Positions 1 through 6,507 of a stretch of DNA of 19,375 bases are shown here, piece after piece. This stretch comes from an uncultured bacterium. Its GTDB lineage: Bacteria > Cyanobacteriota > Vampirovibrionia > Gastranaerophilales > Gastranaerophilaceae. Under the pieces are notes generated by a model. That model searched no databases and was not told the origin of the DNA. It saw only the letters and a list, made by a program, of their open reading frames with translations. The DNA is taken from positions 1 through 19,375 of the forward strand of contig CANAXK010000007.1 in assembly GCA_947365485.1 (NCBI GenBank), given 5' to 3'. The translations under genes and the position numbers were made by a program. The stretch's first letter is position 1, and each line of letters begins with the position of its first letter.

Positions 1-398
1 ATAATGTTATTAACAGCTGCTGCTGTTGCTTCTCTTCCACTTTCAATATTAGTGAACACAATATTAAGAGCAGAATCGCTTGTTCCATAAAGAGCCTCAA
101 CCTGAGAGCCACCAGCTAGTGCTTTTGCAGATACCTTAATCTTGTCACCAGGTTTGTTTGTAATTACTTCGAAAATAGCATTCATTGTCGCATCAAGAGT
201 AATTGCGTCATAAGCATCACTAAAAGTAGCCCGAGCTGCTTCTACAGAAGTGTCTTTTTTAGTGATGTTAATAAATTCAGGAACATTGATTGTCATTGTT
301 GACGAATCTGTGTTGGTTGCTGCTGCAAATGCTGCCGGACTCATTAGCATTAGAGCCAACACAGCAGGCAAAAATTTTGTAAACTTCGATTTTTTCAT
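1..398 (-). CDS. Secreted surface/fibre-like protein, partial (C-terminus beyond left edge)
   Basis: The start codon is at 398-396 on the minus strand, with AAGGAAGG about 9 nt upstream. The reading frame stays open to the window edge, giving 132 residues. The first 26 residues form a Sec signal peptide: MKKSKFTK, a hydrophobic core, then SPAAFAAA. The mature part is rich in Ala, Thr, Ser and Asn and looks like an extended beta-rich extracellular protein (for example the stretch TMTINVPEFINITKKD). It lies directly downstream (30 nt) of a PapD-like chaperone and is probably co-transcribed with it. I therefore infer that it is a chaperone client, such as a fibre subunit or tip protein. I do not recognise the family, and the missing C-terminus could hold a decisive domain. 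Confidence 0.7.
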   Translation of the reverse strand, partial: MKKSKFTKFLPAVLALMLMSPAAFAAATNTDSSTMTINVPEFINITKKDTSVEAARATFSDAYDAITLDATMNAIFEVITNKPGDKIKVSAKALAGGSQVEALYGTSDSALNIVFTNIESGREATAAAVNNI

Positions 399-428
399 AG
401 GGTAAACCTTCCTTTCTTTTTTTCTTTT

Positions 429-1250
429 TTACACTTCACCTTGTATTTTTAATATTGTTTCTTTCTTAATATTCTTGCGTTTGCCGTTCTCATCGTAGTA
501 AGAAATCACCGCACGCAGAGTATATTCACCCGCATTCTTTATCTTGTCAGTCTTGATTTTTTGTCTGTCAACAAAATAACTATTCTGACCAACAACCCCG
601 CCTGTCAAAGAATACTCATCAACAAGTCTTTTGCCATCAATAATCTGAACATTACCGGAATAACGGATTTTGCTGTTACCTTTTGATAGAATCTTCATAT
701 CTGTATAAAGCCCATCCTTAGCCTTAACCACATTCAAGTATTCGATTTCAGCGTCTTTGCTCACACGTCCTTTGTCCACATAAACCGGAACTCCGATTCT
801 TGTCTTAACAATCAGCTGCGCGCCGATTCCCGCTCTACCAGTCGGAATATTCATTTCTTTCGGGTTAACATCTTCTATATAAAGCATTGTTCTGTTTTCA
901 CCATCAGGAAGCTGGTTCAAGCCAGCAATATTGATTCTCAATTTCTGGGATTTTCCCTGTTCAACAGTGAATTCAGAAGGCACAAACCGAATCTTCTTTG
1001 ACAAATCGTGCGGGTCGCCAGCTGGAGCAGACATTACGACTTCGCCCTTCTCGTCAATCGTGAAGAATCCAGGATAAACCTTGAATCGCATAGGCTCTTT
1101 TGTATCGCCCTTGATTTCAATCGCAGTTGTTACGTAATTGGTCTTGAGTTTATTCGCATTAATCTCAACCCGCGTAGGTGCGACCGCTACCGACGCAAAC
1201 GCCGGCACTGCCAGAAATATTGATAAAACTATGCCTAAAATCTTCTTCAC
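429..1250 (-). CDS. PapD-like periplasmic pilus/fibre assembly chaperone
   Basis: The protein has 273 residues, a signal peptide (MKKILGIVLSIFLAVPAFAS) and a mature start VAVAPTRVEI, which resembles strand A1 of PapD-family chaperones. The N-terminal Ig-like domain has the expected RFVPSEFTVEQGKSQKLRI stretch (about residues 88-106), corresponding to the family's 'P..f.l.pg..q.lRi', followed by MLYIEDV. The domain linker region is RIGVPVYVDKG. This family donates a strand to unfolded pilin subunits in the periplasm and delivers them to an outer-membrane usher. The start is GTG (1250-1248), with a purine-rich GAGGTAAGAAG just upstream that overlaps the stop of the preceding gene (6 nt gap), so translation is probably coupled. 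No usher gene is in the window; it may lie beyond the left edge. The chaperone-fold call is fairly firm and the exact pathway is inferred. Confidence 0.8.
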   Translation of the reverse strand: MKKILGIVLSIFLAVPAFASVAVAPTRVEINANKLKTNYVTTAIEIKGDTKEPMRFKVYPGFFTIDEKGEVVMSAPAGDPHDLSKKIRFVPSEFTVEQGKSQKLRINIAGLNQLPDGENRTMLYIEDVNPKEMNIPTGRAGIGAQLIVKTRIGVPVYVDKGRVSKDAEIEYLNVVKAKDGLYTDMKILSKGNSKIRYSGNVQIIDGKRLVDEYSLTGGVVGQNSYFVDRQKIKTDKIKNAGEYTLRAVISYYDENGKRKNIKKETILKIQGEV

Positions 1251-1256
1251 TTCTTC

Positions 1257-2114
1257 TTACCTCGTCTCCCTTAAAATATATCTAACCCTGTTGTCATAAT
1301 TCCCAGCCGGAATAAAGCCTTTATCTCTGTTCTCGAGCGAAAATTCAACAGACACAAACTCATTATTCGCAGGTGCTTTGCCTCTGGCAATAATTATTTC
1401 TTTGCCCTGTTGAAGCAAAACCCGCTCCTGTAATCTCTCTCCCACATTTGATGAAGCAGAAATCGTCCGGATGTAATAATTTCCGGCACCTTCGCCAAAG
1501 TTATCCGCGTTAACAGACAACTCCCAATCACAATTAGAATTCACATACACCATTGGTGACGCTTCATTCGTAACCCTTTTAGACTTATCAAACGCGTCTG
1601 ACGCGCCAACCGTAATCCTAGGAACTTCGCCGTGCAAGCTTATCTCCTGAATTGAAGGCACAACAAATTGGAGTGTAAACGTTGTGGTAGAAGCAATCTG
1701 CTGAGTTTCCATATCAGTCGCCTGTACCTCAAAATTCATGTGATATACTCCTGCCGGAACCATTCCGTAATCGCGGATTTTAGCCGTCATATTCCTTGCA
1801 ACTCCGCCCATTGAAAGTCCGTCAAAAATGTTGGAATATTCGTTGTACCTCAAATACACGTCTTCCTTTGTGTTGTTGATATAAAGATATTGAAGCGGTA
1901 TAGAAACGCTTCCGCCTGCGCTTCTCAAAGAGTCATCAAGAGGCCGGAGCGCAATATTATAAACACCATCATCATCGCTGTTTATAATCAAATTCCGTTC
2001 CACGTTTCTATCGCGCACCAGCGTATCTCCCTGATAATCTATAATTACCATGGAAGCTTCTACAGGCACGCAAAAGAGCGCCGCTATTAGTATTGAGAAA
2101 AAGTACTTTTTCAT
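1257..2114 (-). CDS. Secreted beta-sandwich protein of the fibre locus
   Basis: I chose the ATG at 2114, with AAGAAGGG about 5 nt upstream, because it begins a clean signal peptide (MKKYFFSILIAALFCVPVEA). A start nine codons earlier at 2141 is possible but would put charged residues before it. The mature protein is about 265 residues and strand-rich. It contains two similar phrases, VPAGVYHMNFEV and IPAGNYDNRVRYIL, that look like the final strands of two related beta-sandwich domains ('p.G.Y...v.v' as in spore-coat-U/pilin-like domains). The stretch VYVNSNCDWELSVNADNF also fits such folds. It is first in a likely three-gene operon with the chaperone and another secreted protein. It could be a fibre subunit or adhesin, or itself chaperone-like. 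Family identity is uncertain. Confidence 0.7.
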   Translation of the reverse strand: MKKYFFSILIAALFCVPVEASMVIIDYQGDTLVRDRNVERNLIINSDDDGVYNIALRPLDDSLRSAGGSVSIPLQYLYINNTKEDVYLRYNEYSNIFDGLSMGGVARNMTAKIRDYGMVPAGVYHMNFEVQATDMETQQIASTTTFTLQFVVPSIQEISLHGEVPRITVGASDAFDKSKRVTNEASPMVYVNSNCDWELSVNADNFGEGAGNYYIRTISASSNVGERLQERVLLQQGKEIIIARGKAPANNEFVSVEFSLENRDKGFIPAGNYDNRVRYILRETR

Positions 2115-2140
2115 TAAACCCTTCTTAATTGAAGACCACA

Positions 2141-2170
2141 TGTTACTTTGATTGTAACAATTTGTAACAA
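2141..2170. promoter_or_regulatory. Tandem TTGTAACAA palindromes in a divergent promoter region
   Basis: TTGTAACAA occurs at 2152-2160 and again at 2162-2170, exactly one helical turn (10 bp) apart. A further half, TGTTAC (2141-2146), pairs as an inverted repeat with GTAACA. The boxes sit between the divergent fibre operon and the Crp/Fnr-family gene. They overlap the fibre promoter and lie about 85-100 bp upstream of the regulator's start. The repeat is directly visible; its role as an operator is inferred. Confidence 0.45.
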
Positions 2171-2178
2171 AACTTCAA
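2151..2178 (-). promoter_or_regulatory. Predicted sigma-70 promoter of the fibre/chaperone operon
   Basis: Read on the minus strand, TTGAAG (2178-2173) and TACAAT (2156-2151) are separated by 16 bp. This predicts a transcript start near 2144 and a leader of about 30 nt that carries the AAGAAGGG ribosome site. The palindromic TTGTAACAA boxes overlap the spacer and the -10, so a protein bound there would be expected to repress this promoter. Confidence 0.5.
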
Positions 2179-2241
2179 TATAAATTTGGAAGAAATCATC
2201 TGTTTAAATTAGCCTAGAAAACCAAAATAAATCATTTAATG

Positions 2242-2247
2242 TATAAT
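2242..2247 (+). promoter_or_regulatory. -10 hexamer (TATAAT) of the Crp/Fnr gene, predicting a leaderless mRNA
   Basis: A consensus TATAAT ends 7 nt before the ATG at 2254, where transcription would be expected to begin. No good -35 is visible at 17 bp. No Shine-Dalgarno precedes the ATG. Confidence 0.45.
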
Positions 2248-2253
2248 AAAAGC

Positions 2254-2928
2254 ATGGAAAGATTAGAAAATTATTACAACCAGATAAAAAATTCACCCGT
2301 ATTCTTCGGGATGAATGACAAAGAGCTTAGAGAACTGCTCGAATGTTTCAACGCGCGTGTACGCAAGTACGAAGAAGGCGAAATGATAATCAGACAAGGA
2401 GATATGATTTCTAACATCTACCTTATTCTCTCAGGCGAAGTAAACATCGAAAAAGATTCCTACTGGGGACGCCGAATTATCATCTCAAGGCTCGGCGTAA
2501 ACGATAATCTGGCGCTTTCTTTTGTTGGTTCAAAAAATGTGGAATCAAATATTGACGCAGTCGCTGTTAAAGACACAGTTGTCCTGATTTTAGGGTACGA
2601 AAAATGTACATCCATGTGCCAAAACGCTTGCACGCGTCACAAAATTCTCATCAATAATCTTTTCCAGATTCTATCCAAGGAAAATATTGAACTAATCCAA
2701 AAAATCGAAAACGTGTCTCAAAAATCAATCCGAGACAAGCTTCTCACCTATCTTTCAAACGAAGCGCAGAAAAAACACTCAAACGTATTTGACATCCAGT
2801 TCAACAGACAAGATTTAGCCGATTACTTGAACATCGACCGCAGCGCAATGAGTTTTGAGCTTTCAAAACTGCAAAAAGAAGGTCTAATAGCGTACAACAA
2901 AAACCATTTTGAGTTAAAAGGGGTATAG
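2254..2928 (+). CDS. Crp/Fnr-family transcription regulator
   Basis: From the chosen ATG at 2254 the protein has 224 residues. An in-frame ATG at 2239 would add five residues, but the -10 hexamer overlaps that start. Residues about 15-115 form a cyclic-nucleotide-binding beta-roll (EGEMIIRQGDMISNIYLILS, GEVNI). A long dimerisation helix follows at about 128-165. The C-terminal winged HTH is at about 180-220 (FNRQDLADYLNIDRSAMSFE, LSKLQKEGLI). Three cysteines spaced C118-x3-C122-x3-C126 lie between the beta-roll and the helix. This is a common pattern in anaerobe Crp/Fnr proteins, though no bound cofactor can be deduced. The usual cAMP-binding signature is not evident, so the effector is unknown. 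Family regulators respond to oxygen, redox state, CO, nitric oxide or nucleotides. It converges with the next gene, leaving 2 nt between the stops. Confidence 0.9.
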   Translation: MERLENYYNQIKNSPVFFGMNDKELRELLECFNARVRKYEEGEMIIRQGDMISNIYLILSGEVNIEKDSYWGRRIIISRLGVNDNLALSFVGSKNVESNIDAVAVKDTVVLILGYEKCTSMCQNACTRHKILINNLFQILSKENIELIQKIENVSQKSIRDKLLTYLSNEAQKKHSNVFDIQFNRQDLADYLNIDRSAMSFELSKLQKEGLIAYNKNHFELKGV

Positions 2929-2930
2929 TT

Positions 2931-3290
2931 TTAGAGATTAATCGCCCTCAAAAACTCTTTCCAGAAGCCTTTTGCGCCATCCGACCATTTGCGCGCAACC
3001 CCTTTATAATAAGGCTCATAATCCGCTATAATGTTTCTCGGGAGGCTTTTTCCGGTAGCAAGAGTCTGTGCAATGAATTCCAGATAATCGTCCTGCTCTT
3101 CCCGGTATTCAAAATTCCGGTAGCGCAAGTCTTCGTCAGCAGCGTAGTGCACAAGCGCGTGATAAGCGCATTCAATACTTTTATCATTCGTTTCAGGAAA
3201 AAGCGAAATCGCCTCACGAACATTCTTGCGTTCGGTAAGCACTGCATAAATCAGTCTGCTAACAAATTTTCTGTCGTTTAAGTTTTCCAT
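2931..3290 (-). CDS. Conserved-looking hypothetical protein, 119 aa
   Basis: This is a small, charged, soluble protein with no signal peptide or membrane segment. It appears mostly helical and is rich in aromatic residues near the C-terminus (YEPYYKGVARKWSDGAKGFW). The start ATG at 3290 lies 2 nt beyond the stop of the upstream lipoprotein gene. The nearest purine run (AAGGTGG) is about 17 nt away, inside that gene, so translational coupling is likely. The tight junction suggests a shared operon with the lipoprotein. I do not recognise a domain, and no function can be assigned. Confidence 0.65.
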   Translation of the reverse strand: MENLNDRKFVSRLIYAVLTERKNVREAISLFPETNDKSIECAYHALVHYAADEDLRYRNFEYREEQDDYLEFIAQTLATGKSLPRNIIADYEPYYKGVARKWSDGAKGFWKEFLRAINL

Positions 3291-3292
3291 AA

Positions 3293-3547
3293 CTAATAAG
3301 GACTTGCCACCTTGAAATCAAAATTCAGGTTTTTCGGCCCAAAATGAGCGTCGTATTTCAATCTTGGACCTTCAGAAAGGTCTATCATACCGGAAGCTTT
3401 GCTGTCACTTGATTGCGAAGACGGGCCAAGATATTTTTCCAGCCTACGTTCTGATTTCACCATCGGGCTATCTTGTTTTTTTGTACAGGCACTCAGACAC
3501 AAAGTGAGAGCAAAAGCACACACGAAAAGAACGCACAACTTCTTCAT
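3293..3547 (-). CDS. Small lipoprotein
   Basis: I chose the ATG at 3547 over an in-frame start at 3580 because GAGG lies 6 nt upstream of it. That start also yields a textbook lipoprotein signal: MKKLCVLFVCAFALTLCLSAC, with lipobox LSAC and the lipidated cysteine at residue 21. The mature part is only about 64 residues, hydrophilic and probably flexible (TKKQDSPMVKSERRLEKYLG). The sorting signal after the cysteine is T-K-K, which does not settle inner versus outer membrane. It precedes the 119-aa unknown with 2 nt between them. Role unknown. Confidence 0.7.
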   Translation of the reverse strand: MKKLCVLFVCAFALTLCLSACTKKQDSPMVKSERRLEKYLGPSSQSSDSKASGMIDLSEGPRLKYDAHFGPKNLNFDFKVASPY

Positions 3548-3567
3548 ATTGAACCTCGCAAACTTGG

Positions 3568-3597
3568 ATAATACTTGCATGGTAGCAATTCATCCAA
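3568..3597 (-). promoter_or_regulatory. Predicted promoter of the lipoprotein gene
   Basis: On the minus strand TTGGAT (3597-3592) and TATTAT (3573-3568) are separated by 18 bp. Transcription would start near 3561, giving a leader of about 14 nt that includes the GAGG ribosome site. Confidence 0.4.
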
Positions 3598-3622
3598 AAA
3601 CTTTCATCCTGCTAAAGAATGA

Positions 3623-4570
3623 TTATTTAACAAGGCAGGCTGAAAAATGTCTGAGTTCTTTTTCTACCAGCTCCGGCTCCTTAATATCGCACACTCCGCA
3701 TTTGCAGAGTTCGCAACGCGGGTGGAATTTGCAGCCAACAATATCTTCCTGAATACTTGGAGGCGCACCTTCTATTGTTTTGAGTTTCAGCGCAGGATTC
3801 GCTGCTGGAAGAGAGTTCAGAAGCGCTATTGAATACGGGTGGAGCGGGTTTTTGAAAAAATCCTTTGCAGAGGCTTCTTCCACCACATGCCCTGCATACA
3901 TAACAGAAATCTGGTCAGCGTAGTTGCTCACAAGCGCCAAATCGTGTGAAATCAGGAGTATTGTTGTCTTAAACTCGTTTTTGATATCCGCAATCAAGTC
4001 CATAATCTGCTTCTGGATAGTCACATCAAGCGCGGTTGTCGGCTCGTCGGCGATTATGAGTTCTGCGTTACAGGCGAGCGCCATTGCAATAATTATCCTC
4101 TGTTTCATCCCGCCAGAAAACTCGTGAGGATAGAAATTGAGTTTGTTATCAATATCCGGAATACTAACCAAGTCCATAACTTCACGTGCTTTTCTAAGCG
4201 CCTGGCGTTCGCTTACATTTTTATGGGCCTTAATCGCTTCCACAAGTTGATTGCCTATTGTATAAAGCGGATTGAGTGAGGTCATCGGATCTTGCGGAAT
4301 AAGTGCAATTTTGTTTCCCCTCAAATCCCTCATTTTACGCTCTTTGTATTCAAGCAGGTTTTCACCGTTAAAGAAGATTTCGCCGCTTTTAATTGAAGCG
4401 CCTTTAGGCAGAAGCCGTATAACAGACATTGCTGTCATTGTTTTACCGCAGCCTGATTCGCCCACAAGTGCGTGCATTATACCTTTTTTCAGGGTCAGGT
4501 TTACGTTATACAGGGCCTGATACTTATCAAAAAACAGGTTCAGATTTTTTATCTCAAGAATATTGTCCAT
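3623..4570 (-). CDS. OppD/DppD-type ABC transporter ATPase, orphan
   Basis: The protein has 315 residues, close to the usual 320-340 of oligopeptide/dipeptide/nickel transporter ATPases. All ABC elements are intact: Walker A GESGCGKT (37-44), Q-loop Q93 in IPQDPMTSLNP, signature SGGMKQR (152-158), Walker B LIIADEP (171-177) and H-loop H209 (LLISHD). The C-terminal oligopeptide-type extension is present, with GAPPSIQE and FHPRCELCKCGVC; its cysteines match the cluster seen in this subfamily. It would energise import of peptides at the cytoplasmic face of the inner membrane. No permease, binding protein or second ATPase (OppF) lies beside it, so partners must be elsewhere. A TAAAAT ends 7 nt before the ATG, but an AGG is also present 4 nt upstream, so leader status is ambiguous. 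Confidence 0.9.
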   Translation of the reverse strand: MDNILEIKNLNLFFDKYQALYNVNLTLKKGIMHALVGESGCGKTMTAMSVIRLLPKGASIKSGEIFFNGENLLEYKERKMRDLRGNKIALIPQDPMTSLNPLYTIGNQLVEAIKAHKNVSERQALRKAREVMDLVSIPDIDNKLNFYPHEFSGGMKQRIIIAMALACNAELIIADEPTTALDVTIQKQIMDLIADIKNEFKTTILLISHDLALVSNYADQISVMYAGHVVEEASAKDFFKNPLHPYSIALLNSLPAANPALKLKTIEGAPPSIQEDIVGCKFHPRCELCKCGVCDIKEPELVEKELRHFSACLVK

Positions 4571-4576
4571 AAACCT

Positions 4577-4582
4577 ATTTTA
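4577..4582 (-). promoter_or_regulatory. Candidate -10 (TAAAAT) of the OppD-like gene
   Basis: On the minus strand TAAAAT ends 7 nt before the ATG at 4570. No convincing -35 is visible (TTCCAA at 17 bp). It fits the leaderless pattern of neighbouring genes but is the weakest case. Confidence 0.3.
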
Positions 4583-4621
4583 AACCGTGTTTTAAAAAAT
4601 TGGAATAAGTTAATGTGATGA

Positions 4622-4650
4622 TTGCTTTTAGCATTAAAAAATGGTATGGT
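4622..4650 (+). promoter_or_regulatory. Extended -10 promoter of the HEPN/MNT operon
   Basis: TTGCTT (4622-4627) and TATGGT (4645-4650) are separated by 17 bp, and TGG forms an extended -10 (TGn). The predicted start of transcription coincides with the A of the ATG at 4657, which has no ribosome site in front. Confidence 0.55.
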
Positions 4651-4656
4651 TAATGT

Positions 4657-5055
4657 ATGGAAAATCTGGATATTTCTTCATTTGAAAACGCGCTGAGCAC
4701 ACTTGATTCTATACTTTTGCGCTACAAAAGAGACAATTATGATGTTGACATAAGAGATGCTGTTATTCAACGATTTGAGTACACTTATTCTCTTGCAATA
4801 AAGATGTTAACGCGTTTTATTGCAGGACAGTCCACAGAAGCCACTCCGGCAATGACTTTTAACGAGACAATCCGGCAAGGAAACAAGCTCGGACTGCTTA
4901 ATAATAATTTGGAGAAATGGACTGAATACAGACAGAAAAGAGATTTGACTTCACATACATATAATGAAGAGGCAGCAAAAGAGGTTTTAGATGTCATTCC
5001 GGAATTCAAGGATGAAGCTTATTTTCTCTTAAACCGCCTGAGAGAGTTATTATGA
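4657..5055 (+). CDS. hepT: HEPN-domain protein, HI0074/HepT-like (probable toxin of a HEPN/MNT pair)
   Basis: The protein has 132 residues and is all-helical. It resembles the 'nucleotidyltransferase substrate-binding' HI0074 family. The HEPN RNase motif RX4HXY is intact: R95, H100 and Y102 in RDLTSHTYN. In characterised HepT proteins this motif cleaves RNA, and the tyrosine is AMPylated by the partner MntA to silence it. The MNT gene follows with a 4-nt ATGA overlap, so the two are translationally coupled. Here the HEPN gene comes first. The pair is short, self-contained and sits between housekeeping genes, which is typical of mobile toxin-antitoxin modules. The family call is solid; toxicity is inferred from relatives. 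Confidence 0.85.
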   Translation: MENLDISSFENALSTLDSILLRYKRDNYDVDIRDAVIQRFEYTYSLAIKMLTRFIAGQSTEATPAMTFNETIRQGNKLGLLNNNLEKWTEYRQKRDLTSHTYNEEAAKEVLDVIPEFKDEAYFLLNRLRELL

Positions 5056-5342
5056 TTGATTTGGAATCAAAGTATCTCAAATTTATCAAAAAAACCGTTG
5101 CGGGATATTTAAAAGAATACAAGCTTTACATGTTCGGCTCACGGGTAAAAGGAAAAGCAAAAAAATACTCCGATATTGATATTGCAATAGACTCACCTGA
5201 ATTTAATACAAAAATCAAATCCAGGCTGGAATTTATTTTTGAAGACTCGACCATGCCTTATGAAGTTGATATCGTTGACTTAAACAGCATAACAGACACT
5301 TTCAAAAATCTGATAAAAGATGATTTGGTCGAAATCTCTTAA
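5052..5342 (+). CDS. mntA: MNT-type minimal nucleotidyltransferase (MntA/HI0073-like antitoxin)
   Basis: The protein has 96 residues, the size of a minimal nucleotidyltransferase. The catalytic signature GSX10DXD is exact: G29-S30, ten residues, then D41-I-D43 in FGSRVKGKAKKYSDIDIAI. A third acidic position is plausible in YEVDIVDL. In characterised HEPN/MNT pairs this protein transfers AMP from ATP to the HEPN partner's RX4HXY tyrosine. The ATG overlaps the upstream stop (ATGA). The 3' end overlaps the convergent rpe gene by 4 nt, with the two stops sharing TTAA, so no terminator separates them. Confidence 0.85.
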   Translation: MIDLESKYLKFIKKTVAGYLKEYKLYMFGSRVKGKAKKYSDIDIAIDSPEFNTKIKSRLEFIFEDSTMPYEVDIVDLNSITDTFKNLIKDDLVEIS

Positions 5343-5986
5343 ACCAGCCCCTCAATCGCCTTCCTGTAATTCCCGCTTCCATAAATATAACTCCCCGCAA
5401 CAAGCGAATTTGCGCCCAAGGAAGTACAAATCTTTGATGTAAGATTGTTAATCCCGCCATCCACCTGAATGATTAAACCTTCCGGCGCATTCTGACGGAT
5501 TTTTGGAATCTTCATTGCGCAGTCATGCCTGAACTCCTGACCGCCAAATCCTGGTTCTACAGTCATAACAAGGAATAAATCAAGTTCGTTTAAAAAAGAA
5601 AAAATCTCCTCCGGTTCCGTTTTCGGCTTGATTGAAAGTCCCACTTTTACACCAAAACTCTTTATCAGTTCAATAACTTCTCTAACATGGTCTGAATCAC
5701 GACATGCTTCATAATGAAATGTGAGAATATCAGCACCGGCTTTTGCAAACGGCTCCACAAACTTTTCCGGGTTCTCAATCATAAGGTGGGTGTCAAGAAT
5801 AAGGTCGGTTACTTTTCTCAACGACTTGACCACAGGCACACCGATTGTTATATTCGGCACAAAATGCCCGTCCATGACATCTATATGAACCCACTCTGCG
5901 CCGGCTTCTTTGACTTTGCTAATCTCGCGCTCAAGGTTTGCAAAGTCGGCAGAAAGGATTGATGGTGAAATTATTACTCTGTTCAT
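5339..5986 (-). CDS. rpe: Ribulose-phosphate 3-epimerase
   Basis: Interconverts D-ribulose 5-phosphate and D-xylulose 5-phosphate in the pentose phosphate pathway, in the cytoplasm. The TIM-barrel is full length (215 residues from the chosen start), with family signatures ISPSILSADFANLE near the N-terminus, HIDVMDGHFVPNIT (metal ligands H34 and D36), LDTHLMIENP (H67), VEPGFGGQ and VDGGI (catalytic D176). I prefer the ATG at 5986 over the in-frame ATG at 6007. An extended -10 (TGC-TAAAAT) lies between them and would start the transcript at or next to 5986. There is no Shine-Dalgarno. The promoter region is shared divergently with the gene at 6066. Confidence 0.95.
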   Translation of the reverse strand: MNRVIISPSILSADFANLEREISKVKEAGAEWVHIDVMDGHFVPNITIGVPVVKSLRKVTDLILDTHLMIENPEKFVEPFAKAGADILTFHYEACRDSDHVREVIELIKSFGVKVGLSIKPKTEPEEIFSFLNELDLFLVMTVEPGFGGQEFRHDCAMKIPKIRQNAPEGLIIQVDGGINNLTSKICTSLGANSLVAGSYIYGSGNYRKAIEGLV

Positions 5987-5993
5987 AGTCTCT

Positions 5994-6002
5994 ATTTTAG
6001 CA
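5994..6002 (-). promoter_or_regulatory. Extended -10 (TGC-TAAAAT) of rpe
   Basis: On the minus strand TGCTAAAAT ends 8 nt before the ATG at 5986. A weak -35 (TTTTCA, 18-bp spacer) lies at 6023-6018. It predicts a leaderless rpe transcript. Confidence 0.5.
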
Positions 6003-6008
6003 TACATG

Positions 6009-6037
6009 TTGTTATTTTGAAAAAATTAGAATATAAT
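6009..6037 (+). promoter_or_regulatory. Promoter of the 116-aa gene
   Basis: TTGTTA (6009-6014) and TATAAT (6032-6037) are separated by 17 bp. The predicted start near 6044 leaves a leader of about 22 nt with a weak AGG site. Confidence 0.5.
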
Positions 6038-6065
6038 AAAATCTGTAGAAAGAGACAGGTAACAG

Positions 6066-6416
6066 ATGGCAGATATAGCAGCAATTAAAGACTACTTAAA
6101 AAAGATTCAGAGAACAGTTAACCTTGATGCGGATTTTACATTCTTTGGCAAAAGGTATGTAAAAAAGAACAAGTTAGACACGCTAATTTGCTGCGTTCTG
6201 GCTAAGCTTCCGGATGAGTACAAAAAGAAAATGACAAGAGGCGATGCAAAACGCTTCTCATCAATGGTGTCACTCAACCTCTTGCAAGGTGTTCTTACAA
6301 AAAAATTCTGGCTAAATTCAGATGTCTATGAAGTAGACCTGTCAAAAGCAAATGAGCTAATCACCACATTCTCTTCTACCGTACAACGCGATATTAACAC
6401 GATAGAGGCAGGCTAA
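6066..6416 (+). CDS. Hypothetical protein, 116 aa
   Basis: This is a small, lysine-rich, probably helical cytoplasmic protein without signal peptide or membrane segment. It has recognisable helices at KDYLKKIQRTVNLD and DEYKKKMTRGDAKRFSSMV and ends in an amphipathic stretch. Two adjacent cysteines (LICCVLAKLP) sit in its middle. The ATG is preceded by GACAGG. It has its own good promoter (TTGTTA-17-TATAAT) and stands alone between rpe and the coiled-coil gene. I do not recognise the family. Confidence 0.65.
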   Translation: MADIAAIKDYLKKIQRTVNLDADFTFFGKRYVKKNKLDTLICCVLAKLPDEYKKKMTRGDAKRFSSMVSLNLLQGVLTKKFWLNSDVYEVDLSKANELITTFSSTVQRDINTIEAG

Positions 6417-6438
6417 GGCATGAAAAATCACGCATGCG

Positions 6439-6468
6439 TTGACTTTTATTGTCCATTTATTGTACAAT
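6439..6468 (+). promoter_or_regulatory. Sigma-70 promoter of the coiled-coil gene
   Basis: TTGACT (6439-6444) and TACAAT (6463-6468) are separated by 18 bp, the best -35 match in the window. The predicted start near 6475 gives a leader of about 33 nt with GGAG at 6493-6496. Confidence 0.6.
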
Positions 6469-6507
6469 TCTGTTAACTATCATAGAATAATTTGGAGCAT
6501 AAAATAA

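Noticed and set aside
1008..1223. Open frame on the plus strand opposite the PapD-like chaperone gene
   Set aside because: It is a shadow of a well-supported gene; it has no ribosome site and its translation has no recognisable features.
3399..3752. 117-codon plus-strand frame spanning the lipoprotein/OppD junction
   Set aside because: It runs antisense to two real genes with a clear lipobox and ABC motifs, and has no start signal.
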